A stretch of 64,000 nt of DNA from Rachycentron canadum. Lineage: Eukaryota > Chordata > Actinopteri > Carangiformes > Rachycentridae. Below are positions 14,201-26,200 of this stretch, in pieces. The notes beneath the pieces are model-generated. The model had not been told where the DNA came from. It saw nothing but the letters and a program-made list of their open reading frames with translations, and made no database searches. The translations under genes were made by a program, and so were the position numbers. Every line of letters starts with the position of its first letter. Position 1 is the first letter of the stretch. The DNA is taken from NCBI GenBank assembly GCA_038496675.1, contig CM076653.1, positions 26,005,643-26,069,642 of the forward strand, given 5' to 3'.

Positions 14201-17200
14201 TACATATCTTTGTGGCACCTACAGAGTTTCAAACAACATAGTCACAATGGTAAAATAAGCACAACACATGACACAGAAATAAAGCAATGCACCGAAAACC
14301 TCCAAAGTGTTTTGATATTCTGTGAACACAAACTATGCAACTCACGGATTCCAGCCCAGGTCCTGTTGGTTAATATAGAGGATTCCTGCCCTGGACACAG
14401 TAGCAGGAGTGGCTGTCCTTAGGTGACTGATTTCAAACACCAGTCGCATGGAAGAGGTAAGTGGCACACGTTCATTACTGGCCAGAGTCAGGACCTGAAA
14501 AAATTTTATGAAGCATTACTGTTTCTAAATATCATAACATCTGAATGGTCAATATGATGGACAAGACTCTACCCAAACGATAAGGTAAACACCTTCATAT
14601 CTCATCAGGTTTGACAGACTTGCTTTGGAATATTTCAAAGGCATAAGATCACTGAGATGTGATTTATTGCTCTAGAAAAATACCTCCAAGTACACAAATT
14701 CCAGGAAGTGATTGCTGAAGGAGGGGGAAAGAAACATCTTTTTCTATCTATACCACCTTAGTTGCTATGTGTTGTACAATAGCATATGAGTGAACAGGAG
14801 GGAGGTACCTTGTTGTCATCCATCACTGTGTTGAGTGATTCAATCCACATCGGATCAATGTCTCCATCCAACACAATCCACTTAGGTCCTAGGTGGGAGA
14901 TGTTTGCCTGCTCTCGCATCAGTGATGAAAGTAAACCTTACAAAGAGATTAAAGGATACAAACAACAACCGGGATATCAAGGTATAAACACAATTTAGTC
15001 CCAGTGTGATTTAGAACACTTTCTTGTGTTCTACTTTTGTTATTCTCATTTACAACCAGCCCTGCTTACCATCTTTCCACTCTCGAGTTGCTGGATGGAT
15101 CAAACCAAACAATTCATCTCTGTCCACTGCCTTTGGATTGAGGTCATTCCACACAGGCCTCCTCCCCAAGTTTACATAGGTTTTATGGAGAACTCTCAAT
15201 ATCTGTTTAAATATATATTCACCTGATATTACACATCTGCCTTACAAAAGTAAATTAAGTATGAATGATTTTAGGTCAAACCTGGCTTTTTCCAGTGCCT
15301 GCATTTCCAACAACAAAGACAGAATGACGCACTGCCATGAGTTCCTCCAACTGCACCACCTGACAAAATGAAGTCCTACATGAAAAAAATGTCATTGTTT
15401 TTTTGAAGTATTTGCCTAGTGTATACCATATACTGTCAAACCTTAAGGATGAATGCCTCCTCAGGCTGGAGTCTGAGCTCCAGTGTAGTCATCCGAACAG
15501 CATTTTCAAGTTCACAGCTTCTCTCTCTGTCTACTTCCAGGCCTGGGAACAGGTCTCCGAGCAGTCCAAAGAAGATAGTCACATCCTCAGTCACAATTTT
15601 AGGCATGTTGAAGTCTCTAAGAGCACGCATTAGCACCTGTAAAGTGAAGTTAAGAAAAGTGCACTTATAGATTACACTTATATGACAATGCTCCTCCCTC
15701 TTGCAGCAATGAAGTGACATACTCATACGCATGAATCACCTGATCCTCTGGTCTTGTCTTGTCTTTTCTTCTCAGTGCCCCTGCCATAAGCAGAACAGAC
15801 TTGACAGCACGCAAACCCCAATCATAGTGGTCCTAATAGACAAATGAGGGCATGCAGTAAAGATGTGTACTCCTGCGTTTACGCTTTCCATAAATCATGT
15901 CACACAAAGTACTATGAGTTATTGAATGGTTTCATGCATTGCTGAGCTCCCGAGGCATAGCTTAAAAGATTTATTATTGATGTTCTGTTCTTAGCCAACA
16001 TTATGAAATATAACAGTGCTAAGTGCTTTTCTCCTACCTGCTTGGAGAGCAGTTCTTTGCAGAGAGTGTACAGAGTGATAAACTTCCTGGCTAAAATCTT
16101 AGCACCACGGAAGCCTTCTGCCACCAACATTATCTCACAAATGAGCTCAGTGTCAGGCACCACCATGGCACAGGGTCTACAGCAGGACAGATAGCGCAGA
16201 CAATGAACTTCATGTTAAATAAAAACACACACTATAAGAAGTGCTCTATATCATTCCCACCTGAAAAGAGCCTTGAGGTTCTCAGGTAGCTCTGTCCTGC
16301 CTGCATAGCCAGGGTTCATAGTTATGAAAATCCCCACCGAGGGCTTTAAAACAATGTCCTTGCTGAGGAACACAAACCTTTGAAGTTGCACAATGTGTTA
16401 AAAAATTTAATTAGTGTATGCTATTACAACATTAAAAAATTATAGTAACAAGCTTCAATCAATCACCTTTTCTTTTTGGAACGAATGGCATCCTGTATAG
16501 TTTTAACCTGCACTGCTACAACTGATAGAACATCCACAGCAATACGATTGAACTCATCAAAGCAGCCCCATGCTCCAGTCTGGACCAGACCTTTGTAGAT
16601 ATTTCCAATTGACTGAATATAAAAAAAAAAGAAAAGAAAAAAGATAATTTCACAAATATACATGTTTACTGAAACATCTAATCAAGACTAGAATAGCTAT
16701 GAACTGTCTGTTGAATTTCACACCTTGTAGTCCATCTGTTCAGAACAGTTGAAGATGTAGACCATGATGCCCATGGCTCTGCCAAGATCCTTAGTGGTCT
16801 CAGTCTTCCCTGTTCCAGCGGGGCCTGCTGGGGCTCCACTCATGGTCAGGTGTAGTGACTGAGTCAAAGTGATATAGCATCTAAACTTGGTAATATCACA
16901 TAGAGAGACACAAATGTGCTGGTTAGCAAAAATGGATATTGCATATATGTTGAAAGATTAGATGTTTACACTGAAAAACAGAGCTACCGATCTGTGAGGG
17001 GAGTGATGACTAGACGTGGTGTATTTCCGAGATATTCATAGGAGTAAAGGAACTGAGCATCACAGATGTTAACATAGCAGTGCTGCTGCTGCTCATTCCA
17101 GCAATGTCGAAGCTGCGAAAGCCACTGGAAAGCCTGTGAGGTGGTGACCTGTGAATACAAATATATAATATCAAACTATGTGAAAGAGATAATTAAACTA

Positions 17201-20200
17201 AAACCATTAAAACATACACAACATTAAAACAAACATTTACCATTTACAGTAAACTACTGCAATCTAACTTCAGACATGCAAAATGAAATAAACACTGTTA
17301 CATGTAATTTTATTATAGTAAACAATTATTAAGTGAAATGCTTTTATAATTCCAAAGTTAGTTCAGCCACACTAAACAGAAATTGTGTTAACCTTTTGCG
17401 CAATGAGGCTGGTAACAACGTCTCTAGCATGGACATCAATCGTGCAGATTGTCATGATTTTCTGTCTGTCGCCTGAGCTCAGCTCTCCCAGTAGCATGCT
17501 GATCAGTAAGTTGAGTTGAGAAATCTGGGGGAGGGAAGAAAAACAGATTCCCAGCAATGTTGAAGAAAACAGACAGGGCTTAATTAAGACAGGAGTGACA
17601 ATTTAAAATCTCACATGAGAGTGAATTGGCAACAGTCATATTGCACATTTCAAATTTCTATTCTCACTTGTATTGTCACGCATTCACAGCCATTAAAATT
17701 TCAATCAATACACCACAAATACACAATGAGTATATGAACATAGGTCGAGTGAACAATGAGACATAAACAACAGTGTATACAAATCAAAGACTGGAACTTT
17801 AAAGAAAAGCAAAACATTACTGGGTGTCTGAGTGGATCCAATATTCCCTATAAGTCTGATACCTAACACAAAATATACCTGTTTTTTGTTGTAATCTTTC
17901 AGTGCAGATTCAAAACCTTCCTCCAGTCTTTTAAAAACAAGTTCCATATCATTGCTCCACCAGATCTGAGATCCAGTGAGAGCCACTTGGGCAGGGAAGT
18001 CAAGAATCCAATGCTCTCTGGGTCTGTCCTCATACACAGACACAGCCTCAGATAGATGACCCCTGACACATTCCTTCATAGAGTCCTCCAGACCAGTAAG
18101 CCATTGCTCCACCTATAACAAAGTGATTTTATTAAACCGAACAGATAATTTGGATCATATAACTCTGAATGTATGCAGCGTCTTACCGGCCCATAACAGC
18201 AACATTCAGTCTGGAATGGGACATACTCCCTATCTTTGCTGTACATGCCCACCACAAGTTTAGGATTATCCGACTGTTCAGCTTGGGAAAACTCAAGATC
18301 TGACATGTTGTCGAACAACTTTGAGAGGTGGACAGTTATCTGCAAAACACAATCCGTGATTACCTCGTTCATGACAAATACATTACAGTAAACCTAAAGA
18401 TAATGACAGTGGATGCATACTACAAACAAACAAAAATGAAGAGATATTCTACATCACTGTACCTCTTTAGGACGACTCCCTTTAGAAAGGATGTCTAACA
18501 AGTCTGCAGATGAAATAAAGTAGAACCGTGGAAAGGCAAGTCTCTTTGTCTCCAGGTATTCAGCAAGAGCTTTTTCACACAATGCCATCCTGTTAGAAAG
18601 GGAGGTGAGGACAAAATGTTGAACTAAAAACAAACTAATAAAATACATTAAACACCAAACTAAGCATTAACCTTTTTTGTAAACCCTCTAACTTCTCAAA
18701 TAGATGAGGTTTGTTGGTGGCCTCAATGACATTTTTGGTCTTGGCACTGTCCAACATTAGCTCCTGAAAGAACCAAAATCCTCATGTTTACAATCATGAA
18801 AACAATGGACTTTGCATAACTGCATGATTGCATTTAAGTGCAGACCTTAAATTCTCCATCTATAGCTTGGAACCTGTGCGCATCTGCCGGCAGCTGTTGG
18901 CAGATGTCATCACAGCCTTTGAAGATGCTTTCCAGGTAGGCCCATGTCCTTTGGACATCCATCCAGACCATCACCACAGAGTCAGCCACAGTCAGCTGTT
19001 TTTGTAGTTGAAGCACCTGGAACAGGAAGTGATCTACATACTTGCTCTGAAAGACACCCTGGAGCTGAACCTTGAGGATGAGGCACAGAAACATAGGAAT
19101 AGCTTATCTCAATGATTTGGTCCAATGTAAAACAAAACTCAAATACATCTAACTACCACACAACTGGAGGAAAGAGAAAGCTATACTTTGATAACCAGAC
19201 ATCATGTAATGATTTAAACACATTCAACCTCATCAGAATTCCCTGTGATAAAAAGGTGGGGGAGGGAGACCGTCTGTTTACAGAGATGGAAGCACTAAAG
19301 TGGCAAGACGTTTAATTGCTGCCCCCACCACCAATACATCTGGTGTACTTGTACAAAGACCACCACAGTGCAACAATGCCCTGTGTCCCACTGCAGCTAT
19401 AAATCTAAGGATTCAATAGGGACCTCTCCACTGTCAGCTGTGCTATTACACAGTCAAATAGGAAGGCCCCTTTCTGCACTCTCATCTCTATTCAGTACTT
19501 TACTATCAGTGCTTCTTGCAGACAACTGATGTTAAGAACAAGTTCAGTAACTTTGATATTTACCTGATGATCCTCAAGTGTTTCAATAAGTTCCTCGTCA
19601 CATTTAAGAAGTGGCACAGAGGTTTGGTAGTGATCTTCATATGAAAGCTCCATTGATGCCCACATTTGATTTATTTCTGTTACAACCTGAAACATAAATA
19701 AAGTAGGAGATTTTGAAGTAATTCCTAACCAAACATAGTGACTATAGCTATGCAATGAAAACCATGTTTCTCCAAACTGAGTAATTTTATTTTAATTTTA
19801 TATTCTTCAGCCAAAATATGCAATGATCTAAATGGCAATGAAGTTTGCTAGAAAGTTACACAGAGAGAATACCTCACCACAAACTTTTTAAAAATCCAAA
19901 CATCCCAGACACTCTACCAGAAATGTTGTGTGGTATAGTCTGTAATTATTATATAATTGGTAATATTGACTAAAAGACTCTTGACGTTGATGTGCTTGCA
20001 TTTATTCATAATTCAAGAACCTTTTCTATGGCCATTTCTTTGACTGCCTTATCCACTATGTTGCGAACTTCGTCTTCAAACAAATGGAGCTGCAGAGCCA
20101 AGAGGTCTTCAAAGGTGGTATTGTCAGTCACAGTGATGTCCATCTATAAAAAAAAAAAAGAATAATTTTCATGATGCAATATTCTGCCAAGCAAGAAATA

Positions 20201-23200
20201 CATTGCTCTATAGCAAGACCTCTACTGTGTTTTCTTATGCACCTGTGTTGTTCTAATTAGCTGGACCCAGTGGCGATCTCGTATTGCCAGGTTCTGTAGA
20301 TGACTCACGGCCCGCAATGATGCCAACAGGTTCTTTACATAAAGGTCTAGCCCAGAGTACACATCCCACACACGAGCCTCTTTGTCAAGCTTCCGCATGT
20401 CCTAAACAAACAGAAGGCAGGTAAATATAATTAGTTATTAGGGGCATCTGTTACAAACAGCAATGGTGCATGACAGCAAGACAGCAGGAGAGATGTGCTG
20501 GTGTGATGTAGCACTGTTGGTGACCTCACCTTGGCAAACCTCCACAATTCTGCATCCATCTGGTCCACGTTTATCTGCCTCCATTTGGTCATTGTCCAGT
20601 TTTTTACACTGCTCTGTATAGATAAAGTCACATGCGGAGGGGTCAATGGGCTGAGGGTGCTTAATGGGTACATTTAGAGTCTACAGGGTATTCAAAGAAT
20701 CAATGACGATCTCCAGGAGGACAGGCTGGTGAAGTTATTGAATTATTGGGTTAGCGTGGTAAGGTGATTAGGTCTTCAGCTGGATTCCCATTTCTTCAAG
20801 AATGGTGACATTTAAGTCTACAATATGCATTAAGCTACTTACCTGCACAAACACAACCATGTCCCACAGTTCTTTGAGGACAGTGATCTCTCTTCTACAG
20901 AGCTTGATGTCTTTGTATTCAGGAAGGGTAACATCAAATAGATTTGTGGACTCTTGAAGCTCTGACAGGTCTTTCTCCATGTCTCGAATTGCGTTTTCTG
21001 ACTAGGAAACAACAGGTCACAAATGTTATGCATAGTGTACAATACAGTGTTATTTCAACACTGTAATCAAACAATGGCTGAACTCCTACTTTCTCCAGAC
21101 TGATATAAGGATGGACTGCATTGTAACTGAAGGGCGCAGTTGCTCTGAACATCTCTCTGAATTTTGTTTGTTTTACCTGAAAAACAGCACACATCACTTT
21201 AACAGTCTTCACACTGGGGTATATAATACAACATCTTCAAAAGTGTGCATATAAAAGTGACCTCAAATGCCATGCATCGTCTTCGTAAAACCATCACTTC
21301 CGCATTCTGCATGGGTGCCACCTCATTCCTCACTTTTATGGACAGTTTTTTAGCCCCACACCATTTCTCAGGGAGTTCCTATGGAGTAAAAAGTTTGATT
21401 ACTTGGCAGATTGAATGGCCATAAAATATAGTATAGTATTGTTATTCTTTGTCTCAGAATAAATAATCGCTTAGTTATAATTTTAATGCTTAAAAGTGGA
21501 AGCGATAACCCATTCATTTCATTACCTCCATCTGAGAATAGACCTGGTCTGGTATGGTCACTCCATATCGTTCCAGGAGAATAATTGTGTCTCTAAGAGG
21601 CTCAAACATTTTGTCTGCGGCTGCTTGCCTGTCTCTGACAGCCAGTAGGTGACTCATAACTTCCCCCAAGTCATGGTGGTCTCCTTTAGTCACAGGATGG
21701 TTTAGTCCTTCAACAGTGGCTCGGACAAACGTTTGCAGCTCATCAAGACTGAGTAGGACAGCATGCACAGTGAGAACCGATGTCACAGTTTGATCTGTAA
21801 TTAATAGCCATTCAGGAATGAATTATACCTGTTAGTGACATATGCAAGTAGATGCTCTTTGAAAAGCCAGCTCCACTTCATTACTGTGTTAAGGAGGCTG
21901 ACTTTAAAGAATTTGATGTCAACCCGAAACCATCCATTGAAAACTCTGAAATCTTCAATCTTGGAAATTTCAGCATAGAGATCCTCAAAATAATCTATCT
22001 GTAAAATTTAGACATAGAGATTACAATTAGTATGCCTGCCATGCACAGAAAAATGTGATTCATGATTTTAAAAAACTTTTTTACCTGTTCTTTGAAGTTA
22101 TTGATTGTAGGCAGGCTCTCAGGGAGTACATCTGCTCTATGAGCCTCCATCTCTTCAGCTGTAAGTACACGTCCATACAGGAGAAACTGGCTGAGAAACT
22201 TGGCCCTGTCATCTTGCCACAGATGGGTGTAGCAGTCAAACTTTCTCTGGTAATTTATCGCTTTCCTCAGGACGCTCTCCACTCGCTCCATTATTTCATG
22301 TCTCAGGTCCAACAAATCTAGTATGTCATCCATTACATCCTGTAAGAGTTATATTACATGACAAATAACATGTAGTGCTTAATATTCGTAGAGAAATACA
22401 CTGAGTTCAGAAAGTTTCAGCCAAAAGTTTCAGCCATCAGTTTTATGATTATCTTAACAACTTTAAATTAAACAATTTACAAATGAACACTGCTTAATAG
22501 AGAATTTGCTTCATATACTGTATGTTCAATTAGGTATCAATACCATAGGTAATTACCTAACAGCTGTATCACAAGCCACTCTACATGTGGTTAATATCCA
22601 TACATTCATCTATTTTTCAGACAGAAAACAGAAAAGTCTAGGGTGTATAAAAATCTGTAATAAGGACATGCCTTCACCATTTATGAGATGAACGTGAAAA
22701 GGTACCACATGTTAACAGAATAAAATAATTGCATCATGTAAAAGAGTTTATTAATATTCAAAAAGTATAGCACAGTACCTGGTAACTCTCCATGCTCGGA
22801 TGAGCAGCTACTCTGCTGATATTCATTGAAGTCTTGAATATGTCCCCAACCAGTCCTTCTATCAGTTCATAGAGGCCGTCCCCTGCATCTCGCTCCAGTG
22901 AGGGGAGGAACACCATTCCTGATCCATTCAGCATCAACTGAGCCTCAAACAGGGGAGCGTGGTTTAGCAATGACTCCATGTTGTCCACAAAGAACTGAAG
23001 AGAGTGGCTGAGATAGCTGAAGAGCCCCTCCACCACCATCTCATCCATATATTCCAGGTAGGACTGCCATGCTTCTGATGCAGGGTCAGCATGGAAAAGG
23101 ACCATATTCTCCTGATGGAATTGAAGGATATTGGATGGTTAGCAAAAACTGTTTTGTACTTTTATCACTTTTCAATGTTCAGGGTTCACTGATTTTAGAA

Positions 23201-26200
23201 AAACTTGACAGATATTAATATACAGTAGATATTAATTTACAAGCCTTTCCAGAATTAAGGGATTAAAATTTTGAGAAAAATTATTAACTGATTAGAACTA
23301 GATGATCACAAAACTAATAGCGTCAAAAACTCTGGACTGGCTATATGTAAAAAGTGTGTTTTTAAAACTTAAAATTTAGCCAAAAGGTTTTTGAAACAGC
23401 AACGCAATAAGTGAAATAAGTGAATTTTATCCTATACGCAGCCATGAACACCTGCAACAGTGCATGGATAGAATCTCCGTCCTTCTTCATGGCCAAGTAC
23501 TTCTTGTTGACATGGTCTCCTTTGTCCTCTAGCTGTATGAGTGAGCCTCTCTTATTGTCCTTTCTGCAAAACATGGTTTGTTTGTTCCATCCTTTCATTA
23601 GTGACTGAATGGCTTCACAGTTTTCCTTGGCTCTACTGACTCGACATACGAGGTCTTGGACCAGGTCTTTGGTGGTGCTGATAAAGCTCCGACAGTCCAC
23701 ATCCTGCCATGTCAGATCAGTCTCTGCTCTGCTCAGCTGCAGGTCTATGGATTCCAGCTCAGCTCGGATAAGAGGAAGTTCTACTTCAAGTACTGTCTGC
23801 TTGAGCTTGTTGTACCATTGTACCAACAGCTGCAGACTGCTCACATACTGAAAAATACAAAGAGAAAAGATATATCTTGAGATCCTTCTATGTAAAGGAT
23901 AATATGAAAGACATGCTGCTTATTGTTTAAACCGCACAGGTGTACATGAGCAAATAAGCCCATTTCTTACCTTTGTGAACATGTCACGCTTATCAAAAAC
24001 AGTCATTGCAGCTGTAGGGATGTTGACCTGATGTCTGAATGTCTGTGTCTGAATATACTTCACATCTTTCAAGATTTCAGTCAGCTGGGGAGTGAATGGA
24101 AACAGGGATTATCTTAACAGGATATATATAATCACAGTGGCACAGCGGCAGAATGTTTAGTCTCAACTAACAGAAAGACTATAAAAACTATAACATATAA
24201 TGATTGCCTTTTTCAAGGTGGTTATATATATATTTTTTTTAATTCTGAGCAAATATTTTCATAATAATAAAAGAGATACAGCTGGAATGCAGAAACCAAT
24301 TTAATTATTAAATTAATTAAAATTGAGAGGTGGCCTTCACCGATATTTACCAGAGTAATTGATTTTTAAAACATTCACCAGTCTAAAAATAAGTTGAACA
24401 CTTATTTAGAGGAGATTTGCACTTTGAGTGTTTTCTAGTTTACAGGTTCATTACCTCAATTACCTTTGGATTGAAGTTGACTGAGACCAGGCCAGATGAG
24501 GTATTTCTGGAGATAAGGGGCTGGTTCAGGCTACTCAAGCAGGCCTGTTCTAAACTATTACACCACTCAGAGCAAATGTCTGCCTCATACTGGTCCAGGA
24601 GCTGCATCATCTCCATGTACATGTTGAACTCCTTCACCCTCTCCAAACCTCCTGCAGGCCTGGAAATGTTACACAACTGTGAGACAACTATCATTTTAAG
24701 CCTGGTACAATAGTCACATTAACTGTTGATACCTAACTGCAGCTATCTGTCAATAAATTAATAAATCTCTTTGTTAGTGTTAGTAAGCATTGGTAACTAT
24801 TTCAATAATCCACTGTAAATAGTCTTGTGTTTTTACTGACTTGTCAAATAGTAAACTGATTTTTTCCCAAGGTGTTTGAATTCGTTTTCTGAGCATTTTT
24901 GCCCACTTCAAAGCTCCAGATGTATGAGCCATGTTCTTAGTCAGACCTCTCTCCATCTATAAAAAAAAGATGATGAAAAATAAATCACTTTTCTGTTCAA
25001 GTGTCTGGAATAGATATTGCTAATGTCCAAATGTAGTATTGTGTACCTGATAGATCTGGGATTTCAACAGGTATTTACATTTCTCCAGCTCTTCTCTGAA
25101 ATGTTGCTGCAGCAGAAGCAAGTTGGGGCTGAATATCTGTCTAATTTGTCTTCTCTCCAGGAAGGGTCCAACAATAGTTAGCAGCTAAAGGACAGTGGAC
25201 AAAAGACATTTCTAGAATTGTCACAAACTAGTAACTTTATTATTTACTCTATCAATATCCCAATATCTCACAATCTTGCTTACTTTGAAAGCTGATTCCA
25301 GTCCTGAGCAATCCTTAAAAGCCAAGCACAGAAGGCTGGCAAGGTGGGATTCAAAGTCCACAATCCACACTTTGAAATCCTTATACTCCTCTTCAAACTC
25401 CTTAAGAAATATTTAACAATTCATTCATCAATGCATCATGAAACTCAGCTGAATTTGCCTGATCTACAGTGTGCTTGATTTGCTCATGGAATTCATAATT
25501 TGCATAAAAGATGCCATCAAAAGTGATTTTTAAACAATTTCACCTGAGAGTTCAATTCAAATGGGCTGTTTTCACTGCGTTTCAACACTTGGCAGTGGTT
25601 AGTGAACTCTCTGTACATCTGAGCTGTGCGCTCACTGTAAATTTTGCCGTTAAGTCCACCAAATTCCAGCTTTTCCATCCTCTGAAAGTCCAGCATAATG
25701 TCAAACAAACCCTGCAAAAGTAACAAAATTAATTAGAAATAAAACTGCATACAACCTCACTGTGACACCTGAATACAAAAAAAAAACCCAACCTCACCTC
25801 CAGCTGTAGCATACGATTAAGGAACTGGTTGAAACGTGCAAAAATCATGGCAGATGGGAAATCCCAGGGTGGGTGTTTCACATGGTTGGCCAACCTCTCC
25901 CTCTGGGTCTGGTAACTGTCTCTGAAACATCTGAAGACTTGTATTACCCTCTTTACCATTTGTAGACTTTCCAATGGATCCTCTCTCAGCAGCAGATCTG
26001 CAGAGAGGTATGTAGATGCCTACGGGTGAAAGAGTTAATATCTGTGAATTTGTTCACACAGCCAATAACTGAAGAGGTAGAAATAGTGATTAAAATTCTA
26101 GCACTGTCTGTAATTATATTTGCAATACTTTTACATGTAGGTGTGACTTGATGTGTTTAAAATTAGGATTCTTGCCTTTTCAATGAGCAGATTGCAAAGT

